A stretch of 53,873 nucleotides of DNA from an uncultured Faecalibacterium sp. (GTDB lineage Bacteria; Bacillota; Clostridia; Oscillospirales; Ruminococcaceae): the NCBI GenBank assembly GCA_944386015.1, contig CALWZK010000009.1, positions 1 to 53,873 of the forward strand. The letters run 5' to 3'. The notes under the pieces are model-generated. The model was not told the origin of the DNA. It ran no database searches and worked only from the letters and a program-made list of their open reading frames with translations. Within the stretch, counting starts at the first letter, position 1, and the number at the start of each line of letters is the position of its first letter. Position numbers and translations under genes: made by a program. This document shows, in pieces, positions 24,713 to 33,730 of the stretch.

Positions 24713-27292
24713 ATGTCTTTACTGGTCGTTGACGGCAACAGCATCGCCAATCGCGCATTTTTCGGGATCAAGGTGCTGACCACCAAAACAGGGCAGTTCA
24801 CCAATGCCATCTATGGATTCATGAACATCTTGCTCTCCCTGACCCAGAACTATCAGCCCGACCATGTGGCCATCGCCTTTGACCTGCCGGCCCCCACCTT
24901 CCGCCATAAGATGTACGACGGCTACAAGGCCAACCGCCACGGCATGCCCGAGGAACTGGCCAGCCAGATGCCCCTGCTGCGCCAGCTGCTGACTGACCTG
25001 GGCTACACCCTGGTGACCGCCGAGGGCTGGGAGGCAGACGACATCCTGGGCACCCTGGCCGCCGCCTGGACCCAGCGGGGGGACACCTGCTACCTGGCCA
25101 CCGGCGACCGGGACAGCCTGCAGCTGGTGAGCGACACCACCACCGTCCTGCTGGCCGCCACCTCCCGGGGCCACAGTGAGACCAAGGTGATGGACAAAGC
25201 CGCCATCCAGGAACAGTACGGCGTTTCCCCCCGGCAGCTGATCGACGTCAAGAGCCTGATGGGGGACACCTCGGACAACATCCCCGGGGTCAAGGGCATC
25301 GGCGAAAAGACCGCCCTTTCCCTGGTGCAGAAGTTCGGCAGCATGGAGGGGGTGTATGAGCACATCGACGACCCCGCCATCAAGCCCAAGCAGCGGGAAA
25401 ACCTGCTGGCCCACCGGGAGGATGCAAAGCTCAGCTACACCCTGGGCACCATCCGCACCGACGCCCCCATCTCCACCGATGCCGACAGCTACCTGCCCGG
25501 CGCCGGGGACAAGCCGGCGGCGGTGCGGCTGATGCAGGACCTGGAGCTGCGGTCCCTGATCGGCCGGCTGGGCCTGGAGGATGTGGCCCCCGCCGGGGAC
25601 CAGCCCGCCCCCGACGCCCCGCCCCTGCCCGAAGGCACCGTCTCCCCCCTGCCCGAAAAGCTGGAGGGCACCTACCTGGTGGCGGCCCGCCCTGCGGTCT
25701 ACGGCAAAAAGGGCAACAAGATCATCGAGGAGCGCCCCGCCCACTGGTACGCCGTCCAGGGCACCACTGTTTACCCGCTCACTGAGGAGGATCTGCCCCG
25801 GCTGCTGGATGACCCCGCCGTTCAGACGGAGGTCTTTGACTCGGCCCCCCTCTACGCCGCCGCCATGGCCAAGGGGGGCTGGGGCAGCTCCATCACCTGG
25901 GACGGCAAGCTGGCCGCCTATCTGCTGGACGCCTCGGCGGCCAAATACAGCATCGAGACCCTGGCCGAGTCCTACCGGATTTCCCCCGCCTTCACCTGTG
26001 CCGACTGGCCCGACGCCCCCCGGCTGGCAGGCCTCTTCGCCAAAATGAAGGAGGAGATCACCGCCCTGGGGGAGGATGACCTCTACAACAACATCGAGTT
26101 CCCCCTGGCCCAGGTGCTGGCCGACATGACCCGCACCGGCATGCTGGTGGACCGGGAAGGCATCGAGACCTTTGGTGTCCGGCTGCGGGAGAAGATCGAC
26201 GGCGCCCTGGCCGCCATCCAGCGCCAGGTGGACGACCCCGCCTTCAACCCCAACAGCCCCAAGCAGCTGGGGGAGCTGCTGTTTGACAAGATGCACCTGC
26301 CCCACGGCCGCAAGACCAGCCGGGGCTGGTCCACCGACAACGCCACCCTGCAGAAGCTGCGGCCCGACTGCCCTCTCATCGACGACATTCTGGAATACCG
26401 CTCCTATCAGAAACTGTACTCCACCTATGTGGAGGGCCTGCTGAAGGTGATCGGCCCCGACGGCCGGATTCACTCCACCTTCAACCAGACCGAGGCCCGC
26501 ACCGGGCGGCTCTCCTCGGATAACCCCAACCTGCAGAACATCCCCATCCGCACCGAGCTGGGCAGCCAGCTGCGTGGGTTCTTCATCGCCAAGCCCGGCT
26601 GCGTCCTGGTGGACGCCGACTACAGCCAGATTGAGCTGCGGATCCTGGCCCACATCACCGGGGACGAGCACATGCAGGAGGCCTTCCGCAGCGGCCAGGA
26701 CATCCACCGCAGCACCGCCGCCAAGATCTACGGCATCCCCCTGGAGGAGGTCACCCCCCGGCTGCGCACCGCCGCCAAGGCCATCAACTTCGGCATCATG
26801 TACGGCAAGGGGGCTTTCAGCCTGTCGGAGGACCTGGGGGTGTCCATGCGGGAGGCCGGCACCTTCCTGAAAAACTATCTGGACAGCTTCCCCAAGGTGG
26901 ACGGCTATATGGAAAAGACCATCGCCGACGCCAAGGAAAAAGGCTACGTCAGCACCCTGTTCGGGCGGCGGCGGGCCCTGCCCGAGCTGTCCAGCTCCAA
27001 CTTCGCAGTCCGCACCAGCGGGGAGCGGATGGCCCGCAACACCCCCATTCAGGGCACCGCAGCAGACGTCATCAAGCTGGCCATGGTGCGGGTGTGGCGG
27101 CGGCTCCGGGCCGAAAAGCTGGAGAGCCGGCTGATCCTCACCGTCCACGACGAGCTGATTGTGGAGGCCCCTGAGGCCGAGGCCGGCACCGCGGCCCGGA
27201 TTCTGAAAGAAGAGATGGAGGGCTGCGTCCAGTTTGCAGTCCCCCTGGAAACCGACGTCCGCCAGGGCAAATCCTGGCTGGAAGCCCACTAA
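24713..27292 (+). CDS. polA: DNA polymerase I
   Basis: The 859-residue enzyme fills gaps and removes RNA primers. Residues 1 to about 290 are the 5'-3' flap exonuclease (VVDGNSIANRAFFG, EADDILGTLA, GVKGIGEKTA helix-hairpin-helix). About 310-480 has the 3'-5' exonuclease fold, but the DxE and later acidic residues are not apparent, so proofreading is probably lost, as in many Firmicutes. The polymerase domain carries motif A (DADYSQIELR near 633), motif B (RTAAKAINFGIMYG near 685) and motif C (VHDE near 811). GGAGG precedes the ATG. tsaD begins 26 bases downstream and is probably co-transcribed. Confidence 0.97.
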   Translation: MSLLVVDGNSIANRAFFGIKVLTTKTGQFTNAIYGFMNILLSLTQNYQPDHVAIAFDLPAPTFRHKMYDGYKANRHGMPEELASQMPLLRQLLTDLGYTLVTAEGWEADDILGTLAAAWTQRGDTCYLATGDRDSLQLVSDTTTVLLAATSRGHSETKVMDKAAIQEQYGVSPRQLIDVKSLMGDTSDNIPGVKGIGEKTALSLVQKFGSMEGVYEHIDDPAIKPKQRENLLAHREDAKLSYTLGTIRTDAPISTDADSYLPGAGDKPAAVRLMQDLELRSLIGRLGLEDVAPAGDQPAPDAPPLPEGTVSPLPEKLEGTYLVAARPAVYGKKGNKIIEERPAHWYAVQGTTVYPLTEEDLPRLLDDPAVQTEVFDSAPLYAAAMAKGGWGSSITWDGKLAAYLLDASAAKYSIETLAESYRISPAFTCADWPDAPRLAGLFAKMKEEITALGEDDLYNNIEFPLAQVLADMTRTGMLVDREGIETFGVRLREKIDGALAAIQRQVDDPAFNPNSPKQLGELLFDKMHLPHGRKTSRGWSTDNATLQKLRPDCPLIDDILEYRSYQKLYSTYVEGLLKVIGPDGRIHSTFNQTEARTGRLSSDNPNLQNIPIRTELGSQLRGFFIAKPGCVLVDADYSQIELRILAHITGDEHMQEAFRSGQDIHRSTAAKIYGIPLEEVTPRLRTAAKAINFGIMYGKGAFSLSEDLGVSMREAGTFLKNYLDSFPKVDGYMEKTIADAKEKGYVSTLFGRRRALPELSSSNFAVRTSGERMARNTPIQGTAADVIKLAMVRVWRRLRAEKLESRLILTVHDELIVEAPEAEAGTAARILKEEMEGCVQFAVPLETDVRQGKSWLEAH

Positions 27293-27318
27293 CGATACAG
27301 CGGAGGAAACACGCAACC

Positions 27319-28326
27319 ATGGTTATATTGGGAATTGAATCCACCTGTGACGAGACAGCGGCGGCCCTGGTGGAGGACGGACGGGTGCTGCACAGCAATG
27401 TGATTTCCACCAGCGTCAAGGAGCAGGCCCTGTACGGGGGCGTGGTGCCCGAGATCGCCAGCCGCCGCCACTGTGAGTTCATCAGCGCCACGGTGGACAA
27501 GGCCCTGGCCGACGCCGGCCGCACCATCGACCAGGTGGACGCAGTGGCGGTCACCTTTGCCCCGGGGCTGATCGGGGCGGTGCTGGTGGGGGTCAACTTT
27601 GCCAAGGGCCTGGCCTATGCCGCCGGCAAACCCCTGGTGCCGGTCCACCACCTGCGGGGCCACATTGCGGCCCTCTACCTGACCCACCCCGAGCTGAAGC
27701 CCCCCTTCCTGTGCCTGGTGGCCTCGGGGGGCCACAGCCACATTGTCCAGGTGGAGGACTACACCAAATTCCGGGTCCTGGGCCGGACGGTGGACGACGC
27801 CGCCGGCGAGGCCTTCGACAAGGTGGCCCGGACCCTGGGCCTGCCCTACCCCGGCGGCCCCAGCATCTCCAATGCCGCCAAGACCGGCAACCCCAAAGCC
27901 TACCGGCTGCCGGTGCCCCATGTGGAGGGCAAGTACAACGTCAGCTTCTCGGGCCTCAAGACCGCCGTCCTCAACGAGGTGAACCAGGCCCGGATGAAGG
28001 GCCAGGAGATCAACGTCCCCGACCTGGCGGCCAGCTTCCAGGAGCGGATCGACGGCATCCTGGCCGAAAAGCTGCTTCTGGCCGCCGCCGACACCGGTGC
28101 AAAGCAGGTGTGCATGGCCGGCGGCGTGGCGGCCAACGGCCGGCTCCGCCAGCTGGTGAACGACGGCGCCCAGAAGCTGGGGGCCCAGGTCTACCTGCCC
28201 CTGCTGAAGTTCTGCGGGGACAACGGCGCCATGATCGCCTCCCAGGGCTACTACGAGTACATGGCGGGCCACACCGCCGGGCTGGACCTCAACGGCCTGC
28301 CCACCCTGCCCATCGACTACCAGTAA
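27319..28326 (+). CDS. tsaD: tRNA N6-threonylcarbamoyladenosine transferase subunit TsaD
   Basis: The 335-residue Kae1/TsaD protein transfers the threonylcarbamoyl group to A37 of tRNAs that read ANN codons, together with TsaB and TsaE (not in this window). It has the ASKHA fold with GIESTCDETAA at the start, metal-binding HHLRGH near residues 110-115, VASGGHSHIV near 135 and a CMAGGVAANGRLR phosphate loop near 270. Length is standard. GGAGG lies just upstream of the ATG, and the gene follows polA at 26 bases. Confidence 0.97.
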   Translation: MVILGIESTCDETAAALVEDGRVLHSNVISTSVKEQALYGGVVPEIASRRHCEFISATVDKALADAGRTIDQVDAVAVTFAPGLIGAVLVGVNFAKGLAYAAGKPLVPVHHLRGHIAALYLTHPELKPPFLCLVASGGHSHIVQVEDYTKFRVLGRTVDDAAGEAFDKVARTLGLPYPGGPSISNAAKTGNPKAYRLPVPHVEGKYNVSFSGLKTAVLNEVNQARMKGQEINVPDLAASFQERIDGILAEKLLLAAADTGAKQVCMAGGVAANGRLRQLVNDGAQKLGAQVYLPLLKFCGDNGAMIASQGYYEYMAGHTAGLDLNGLPTLPIDYQ

Positions 28327-28341
28327 TCCATACACAGAGAA

Positions 28342-28388
28342 AACCTGCCTCCGCAGCCTTTTGGGGCCTGCGGGGGCAGGTTCTTTTT
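28342..28388. terminator. Bidirectional terminator between tsaD and the CPBP gene
   Basis: AACCTGCCTCCGCAG pairs with CTGCGGGGGCAGGTT, with T and A runs outside. Confidence 0.88.
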
Positions 28389-28397
28389 GTTGTTGGT

Positions 28398-29282
28398 TCA
28401 GATTTCGCTCTGGGGCTGGGGGTCGGGCCGGGGCGGCTCCACCTCCGAGAAGATGGCCACTTCAGGCAGCCGGCTCTTCCGCAGCAGGATGACGGTGGGG
28501 ATCAGGTACAGCAGCACTGCGTACAGCATGCTGGGGTCATAGCTGCTGACCGCCTCTGCAATCCCCTGGGTCCCCTCGTAGAGGCCCGAGTTGATGAGGG
28601 CGGCGGTGTCCTGCAGGGCGTGGAGAAAGACCAGGACCCACAGGTTGCCGGTGCGGAAATAAATGGCCGCATAGAGGATGCCCAGGGAGGCGGTGATGCA
28701 CACCTGGATCAGCACCCCCAGGGGGGCGCTCTCCAGGATGTTGACGGTATGGCCGGCGCCGAAGATCAGGCCTGAAAGCACCACTGCTTTCCAGATGCCG
28801 GCCCGGCTGGCGCCGCAGTGCTCCAGCAAAGTCTGGGCGATGACGCCCCGGAACAGGGCCTCCTCTGCCAGGCCGATCAGGAACATGGCGATCAAAAAGA
28901 CTACCACCTGCCACACGGCCTTGGGGGTCGAACCTTCCGGCGGGCCCACGATCCCCACATTGACGCTGAGGCTCAACCCCAGCAGCACAAAGGGGAAGAT
29001 GCCCACCAGCAGCCCGTCCCAGAAGCCGGTGCCCCGCCGGGTGAAGACCCGGAGCTTTTGGGTGCGCCACAGCAGCAGCAGGGCTGCCAGGAAGGCGAAA
29101 ATCTCGTTGATCCCCTGGAGCAGATAGGGCTCGGAGTCAAACAGCTGGATCAGGGCGGGCGGCCCCAGCAGGACCACCGCCATCGAGAACAGGAACTGGC
29201 CTGCCATCATCATGGCCATAAACAGGACGACGGCCAGCACACAGTAGAGGTACGGGTGTTTTTCCCGCAGACGTTTCAGCAT
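28398..29282 (-). CDS. CPBP family intramembrane metalloprotease
   Basis: The 294-residue protein has about eight membrane segments and the three CAAX-protease/bacteriocin-processing motifs: EEALFRG near residue 145, FGAGH near 180 and FLHALQD near 220. The two glutamates and histidines should bind a metal or catalyse cleavage within the membrane. Family members process peptides or prenylated proteins, or give self-immunity to bacteriocins, but no peptide gene is visible beside it. A proline/glutamate-rich cytoplasmic tail ends the protein. Confidence 0.88.
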   Translation of the reverse strand: MLKRLREKHPYLYCVLAVVLFMAMMMAGQFLFSMAVVLLGPPALIQLFDSEPYLLQGINEIFAFLAALLLLWRTQKLRVFTRRGTGFWDGLLVGIFPFVLLGLSLSVNVGIVGPPEGSTPKAVWQVVVFLIAMFLIGLAEEALFRGVIAQTLLEHCGASRAGIWKAVVLSGLIFGAGHTVNILESAPLGVLIQVCITASLGILYAAIYFRTGNLWVLVFLHALQDTAALINSGLYEGTQGIAEAVSSYDPSMLYAVLLYLIPTVILLRKSRLPEVAIFSEVEPPRPDPQPQSEI

Positions 29283-29362
29283 TGGGTGTTCCTCCTGGAT
29301 TGTCAGTCAGGGCACGGGGCCCGGCACCATTGTATCATAAACCCGGCGGCAAGTCAGGAACT

Positions 29363-31936
29363 TCACAGATTTTTCGCCTCTTGGGCCGGGCCCTTGTCCA
29401 GCAGGTGCTCCAGGGTGTAGCACAGGGTGCGGAAATCAATGGGCTTGGAGATATGGGCGTTCATCCCCGCCGCGGTGGTGGCGGCGATGTCCTCAGCGAA
29501 GGCGTTGGCCGTCACCGCCACAATGGGGATCACCGGCGCGTCGGGGCGGTCGGCGGCCCGGATCTTCCGGGCGGCCTCGCAGCCGTCCATCACCGGCATC
29601 TGCATATCCATCAAAATGGCGTCGATGGCAAAGGGGGCCGACCCCAGGAACAGGTCAACGGCTTCCCGGCCGTTCCAGGCCTGGAGCACCTCCACCCCGT
29701 TCATGGACAAAATCTCGCTGGCGATTTCCATGTTCAGCACATTGTCCTCGGCCAGCAGGATTTTTTTGCCCTTGAGGGAGAAGGTCTTGGCGGCCCTGGC
29801 GGGGGCGGCCGGCTTTTCCTTCTGTTCCCGGCGCTCCTCCTCGGCCTGGGCGGTGATGAAGGGCAGGGTGATGGTGAAGGTGGTGCCCTCCCCCAGCTTG
29901 CTGTCCACATAGATCTGGCCGCTCATCTGGGTCACCAGGCTCTTGACGATGGGCATGCCCAGGCCGGTGCCCACCACCTGCCGGGAGAAGAACCGGGTCT
30001 CCCGGACATAGGGCTCAAACAGATGGGGCAGGAATTCCTCCGACATCCCGATGCCGGTGTCCCTGACCACAATCTGGTACTGGGGGGCGGGCGGGTTGCC
30101 CATCTGCCGCACCGACAGGCTGACGGTGTCCCCCTCCGAGGTGAACTTGAAGGCGTTGGACAAAAGGTTATTCAGCATCTGGGTCATCCGGGTGACATCT
30201 CCCATCACCCGGGTGTCCCGGATGTCGCAGTGGATCTCAAAGGGCTTGTTCTCCCGCCGGGCCTGGGGGGTGAAGGAATCGGCGCAGGCCCGGATGCAGT
30301 TTTCCAGGTCGAAGGCCTGGTGGTTGAGGGTCACCTTGCCCTGCTCCAGCCGGGACATCTCCAGGATATCGTTCACCAGGTCCAGCAGCTGCCGGCCCGA
30401 ATAGGCGATCTTGTCGGCGTAGTCCAGCACCCTGTCCGGCTCGCCGGCGTGCTGCCGCAGCAGGTCCAGCACGCCCAGGATCGCATTCAGAGGGGTGCGC
30501 ATATCGTGGGACATGTTGTTGAAGAAGGCCAGCTTGGATTTTTCGTTCCGGCGGGAGATGGCCAGGGTCTCCTCCAGCAGCTTGCGCTCCTGGATTTCCC
30601 GGCGCTTTTTCTGGTCCACTTCCCGGAAGCAGAGCACCGCCTCGTCCTCGCCCAGCGCCGCGTCAAAGAGGACCCGGATGTTGATCCACCGGTCTCCGCT
30701 GGGGTACCGGCCCAGGAAGTCGCCGCCGTAGTCCCGGATGTGCTGGGCCTGGAGATTCTGGAGGCTGTCGGTGGAAAAGCTCTTGCAGAACTCGTTGGCG
30801 GTGTCCCTGTCCATCAGCCGGGTCACCGCCTGGATGAAGTCGGCATAGGAGCCCTCCCGGCTCAGCTGGCCCCAGGCATAGATGGACCCCTTGATGATCT
30901 CATAGGTGTCCTCCCGGAAGTTGATCCGGAACAGACCCTCATAGGAGTTGCTCAGCACCTGGACCGTCTCGTCGGACCGCTCCACCAGGGAGTCCAGCCG
31001 CAGGTTGTGGCCCACCGTCACCACAAAGCCCGCAATCCAGGCGCACATGATGGCAAAGTAAAAGGCCATGAACTGGGTCAACTGGGTCAGCATCCGGTCC
31101 ACCGGCACCGTGATGATCACCTTCCAGCCGTTGTTGGTGTCGGCGTAGTAGATGCCCCGCCGCACCCCGTCCACCCCTGTGACAAAGGCGTCGTAGCGGG
31201 CCAGCCGGCCTTTTTCCACCGCCGCCAGAATCCGGTCGATGTAGCTCTGGAGCTGCTCCTCGGTGACATCCAGGTCGGTGCGGCTATAGACGGTGCGGCC
31301 GCTGGAATCACAGATGAAGATGGAGGTGCCCTCCGAGGGGCTGGTGCCCTCGGGCTGGATGGCCAGGTTCTCGGGGAAGATGTCCATGGCCACCACCGCG
31401 TCGCTGTCGGCGCACTTCTGGGCCACCGTCACCACCGTGCGGTTGTAGATGGCATCGGTGTATACGTCGGTGAACACCACCTGCCCGTCGGCCTCCAGGG
31501 CCTTCTGATACCACACCGCCGAGGTGTAGTCGTAGTCCGCATCCCCCTCCCAGGGGTTGGCGGCGATAATCTTGCCGTCGTAGACCACATAGGGGTCCAC
31601 CTGGTCGTCCATCACCGTCTGGATCCGCAGGCAGTACTGCTGGATCCGGTTCCGCAGCTTCTCCTCGGTGTCCCCCTCCTGGTCCCGGGCGTCGATCATG
31701 TGGGTGCCGTAGGAGATCAGGGTCTCATAGGTGTTGAGGCCCCCCTCCACCTCCAGGGCATAGCTCTGGGCCAGGTTGGTCTCGGTGTGCTGGTAGCTCT
31801 CCAGCAGCACCCGCCGCAGAAAGAAGAAAAACACAATGCCCGCCACCAGCAGCACCAGGGTGGCGAAGATGTAATACCGCAGCTTTTTCAGCAGATGCAG
31901 GAACTTTTGCCGCCTGCTGCACTTTTTGCACTTCAT
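29363..31936 (-). CDS. Hybrid sensor histidine kinase with receiver domain
   Basis: The 857-residue protein has a basic N-terminus, TM1 (about 20-42), an extracellular sensor region (about 43-270; a double-Cache fold is likely from VVYDGKIIAANP and FICDSSGRTVYS), TM2 (about 280-305), a PAS-like domain (about 315-435), the HisKA box NMSHDMRTPLNA near 475, an ATPase domain (NNLLSNAFKF, DTGIGMSEE, GTGLGMPI) and a C-terminal receiver domain (LLAEDN near 730, phosphoacceptor in LMDMQMPVMDG near 780). The phosphate should go from this receiver to the HPt protein encoded by the gene just upstream, whose stop it overlaps by four bases. Signal unknown. Confidence 0.92.
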   Translation of the reverse strand: MKCKKCSRRQKFLHLLKKLRYYIFATLVLLVAGIVFFFFLRRVLLESYQHTETNLAQSYALEVEGGLNTYETLISYGTHMIDARDQEGDTEEKLRNRIQQYCLRIQTVMDDQVDPYVVYDGKIIAANPWEGDADYDYTSAVWYQKALEADGQVVFTDVYTDAIYNRTVVTVAQKCADSDAVVAMDIFPENLAIQPEGTSPSEGTSIFICDSSGRTVYSRTDLDVTEEQLQSYIDRILAAVEKGRLARYDAFVTGVDGVRRGIYYADTNNGWKVIITVPVDRMLTQLTQFMAFYFAIMCAWIAGFVVTVGHNLRLDSLVERSDETVQVLSNSYEGLFRINFREDTYEIIKGSIYAWGQLSREGSYADFIQAVTRLMDRDTANEFCKSFSTDSLQNLQAQHIRDYGGDFLGRYPSGDRWINIRVLFDAALGEDEAVLCFREVDQKKRREIQERKLLEETLAISRRNEKSKLAFFNNMSHDMRTPLNAILGVLDLLRQHAGEPDRVLDYADKIAYSGRQLLDLVNDILEMSRLEQGKVTLNHQAFDLENCIRACADSFTPQARRENKPFEIHCDIRDTRVMGDVTRMTQMLNNLLSNAFKFTSEGDTVSLSVRQMGNPPAPQYQIVVRDTGIGMSEEFLPHLFEPYVRETRFFSRQVVGTGLGMPIVKSLVTQMSGQIYVDSKLGEGTTFTITLPFITAQAEEERREQKEKPAAPARAAKTFSLKGKKILLAEDNVLNMEIASEILSMNGVEVLQAWNGREAVDLFLGSAPFAIDAILMDMQMPVMDGCEAARKIRAADRPDAPVIPIVAVTANAFAEDIAATTAAGMNAHISKPIDFRTLCYTLEHLLDKGPAQEAKNL

Positions 31937-32295
31937 ACCGCTGTCAGCCGTCCAATCGCGTCGGCCGCACGGCCGTAAGCCGCCTCAATGGCAGGCATCA
32001 GGGCGGCGGCCTCTGCGGGCTGGCCGGCCCGCAGCAAAGCCACCTGCCGGGTGAACAGGTCATACAATTCGGTCATGGACAAATTGCCGCACATCCCCTT
32101 CAGGGTGTGGGAGGCCATCAGGGCCTTTTCCCAGTCCCCGGCCTCCACCGCCTGGCACAGGGCCTGATAGGTGGCATCCTCCAGAAACCGCCCCAAAAAC
32201 CGCACCAGCAGCGCCTCGCTGCCCATCATCCGGTCCAGCGCGTCGGCGGCGTCGATGCCCCCTGCCGCCAGGATCTCCATCTTTTCCTGATCCAT
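31933..32295 (-). CDS. HPt-domain phosphotransfer protein
   Basis: The 120-residue four-helix-bundle protein has the HPt motif SHTLKGMCGNL near residue 62, with the phosphoaccepting histidine. It lies between the hybrid kinase gene (four-base overlap) and the HD-GYP regulator gene (three bases apart), so it should carry phosphate from the kinase's receiver to the regulator's receiver. Confidence 0.92.
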   Translation of the reverse strand: MDQEKMEILAAGGIDAADALDRMMGSEALLVRFLGRFLEDATYQALCQAVEAGDWEKALMASHTLKGMCGNLSMTELYDLFTRQVALLRAGQPAEAAALMPAIEAAYGRAADAIGRLTAV

Positions 32296-32298
32296 CCC

Positions 32299-33402
32299 TC
32301 ATTCCTCCTTGCATGGATTGTGGTAAAGTTTTGCCAGCTCCCCTTCCACCTGGAAAAAACATTCCAGCAGCCGGGGGTTGAAGCTGCCGCACTGGCCCTC
32401 CCGGATCATCTCCACCACCTTTTCCCGTGGGAAAGCGTCTTTGTACACCCGCTTGCAGCTGAGGGCGTCGTAGACGTCGGCCAGAGACACCACCTGGGCC
32501 GCCAGGGAGATTTCGTCCCCCTTCAGCCCGTCGGGGTAGCCCCGGCCGTCCCACCGCTCGTGGTGGTGGCGGGCAATGTCCCGGGCGTAGGGGTAGGCGC
32601 CGTTTTCCCGCAGCTGGGGGATCTGCTCCAGCAGCTTTGCCCCCTGGACGGTGTGGCTTTTCATCACCTCGAACTCCTCGGGGGTCAGCCTGCCGGGCTT
32701 GTTCAGGATGGCGTCGGGCACCGCAATCTTGCCCACGTCGTGCATGATGGACCCCAGGGCGATCTGCTCCACCTCGATTTTGCTCAGCCCCTCCCCCAGC
32801 GGGGTGTGGGTCAGCAGGTATTCGGTGATGTCGTGAATCCGGCGGACATGGTCCCCCGACTCCTCGCTGCGGAATTCAATGGCGGCGGCCAGGGTCTCGA
32901 TCATCCCCTTGTTCAGCTCGATGATCTGCTTGGCCTGGGCCAGCAGGTCGGCCTGCTGCAGCTCCACCACATTGCTCAGCCGCTCCCGGGCCTGGAACAA
33001 TTCCACCACCGACTGCACCCGCCGCAGCACCATGTAGGGGATCACCGGCTTGCTGATGACATCCATCACCCCCAGGGTGTAGGCCTCCTTGATGACGGCG
33101 CTGCTGGTCTCGGCGGTGATCAGGAACACCGGGACCTTTTCCAGCACCCCCCGGTCCTTCAGGCAGCGCAGCACCTGGATGCCGTCCATCTCGGGCATCA
33201 TCACATCCAGCAGGATGGCGCACAGGTCGTTCTCCCGCTCCCTCACCCGCTGCAGCCCTGCCCAGCCGTTTTCGGCTGCGGCGGTGTCATAGTAAGGTGC
33301 AAAGATGTTTTCCAGAATGGCGCAGTTGATGGCGTCGTCGTCCACAATCAACAGCAGTCTGCGCTCCTGTCGGGGGACAGGCAGAGGATTTTGCATCTCC
33401 AT
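32299..33402 (-). CDS. Response regulator with HD-GYP cyclic-di-GMP phosphodiesterase domain
   Basis: The 367-residue protein has a receiver domain (about 12-135: VDDDAINC, phosphoacceptor in ILLDVMMPEMDG near 65, lysine in SKPV near 115), a helical linker and an HD-GYP domain (about 175-360). The catalytic HD is in MHDVGK near 230, and HHHERWDGRGYPDGL near 285 contains the full GYP motif, so it should be active and break c-di-GMP to pGpG or GMP. It is the first gene of a three-gene operon and the output of the phosphorelay. The ATG at 33402 is followed by a short basic lead-in. Confidence 0.93.
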   Translation of the reverse strand: MEMQNPLPVPRQERRLLLIVDDDAINCAILENIFAPYYDTAAAENGWAGLQRVRERENDLCAILLDVMMPEMDGIQVLRCLKDRGVLEKVPVFLITAETSSAVIKEAYTLGVMDVISKPVIPYMVLRRVQSVVELFQARERLSNVVELQQADLLAQAKQIIELNKGMIETLAAAIEFRSEESGDHVRRIHDITEYLLTHTPLGEGLSKIEVEQIALGSIMHDVGKIAVPDAILNKPGRLTPEEFEVMKSHTVQGAKLLEQIPQLRENGAYPYARDIARHHHERWDGRGYPDGLKGDEISLAAQVVSLADVYDALSCKRVYKDAFPREKVVEMIREGQCGSFNPRLLECFFQVEGELAKLYHNPCKEE

Positions 33403-33730
33403 GATTTGGTTCCTTCCCGGGCTGTGCAGGCCCTTCCGATTCGGTTGTATCGCCCTTTCATTATACCGGTTTTGGAAGCAAATTACAATTCAAAAGCCCC
33501 AAACCGCCCCCGCCCCGGCGGCTGCCCAATGCGCCGCCGCCCCTGCCCCCGGCCCGGCTTTTTTCGCTGGCAGGCGCCTGATTCTCTCAAACTCCTTGAC
33601 CATTTTTTCTTTTTCCGATATCATTGTAACGAAAGATCTTCCCGCCGCCCTGCGGCTGCGAGGGCTTTTGCGGTCCGGGCTGCGGAACGCCCGGCCCTTG
33701 TTTTATGTTTTCGGTTGTGAGGTATGAAAA
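33403..33730. other. 328-bp divergent intergenic region
   Basis: It separates the c-di-GMP operon from the large secreted protein gene. It contains the predicted promoter at 33596-33624 and a leader of about 100 bases with GC-rich inverted segments (GCCCTGCGG, GGGCTTTTGC, CCGGGCTGCGG). I see no gene. Codon-like GC bias is present but no start site is convincing. Confidence 0.6.
33596..33624 (+). promoter_or_regulatory. Promoter of the secreted-protein gene
   Basis: TTGACC (33596-33601) and TATCAT (33619-33624) are 17 bases apart. The same -10 hexamer is used before dps. Confidence 0.65.
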
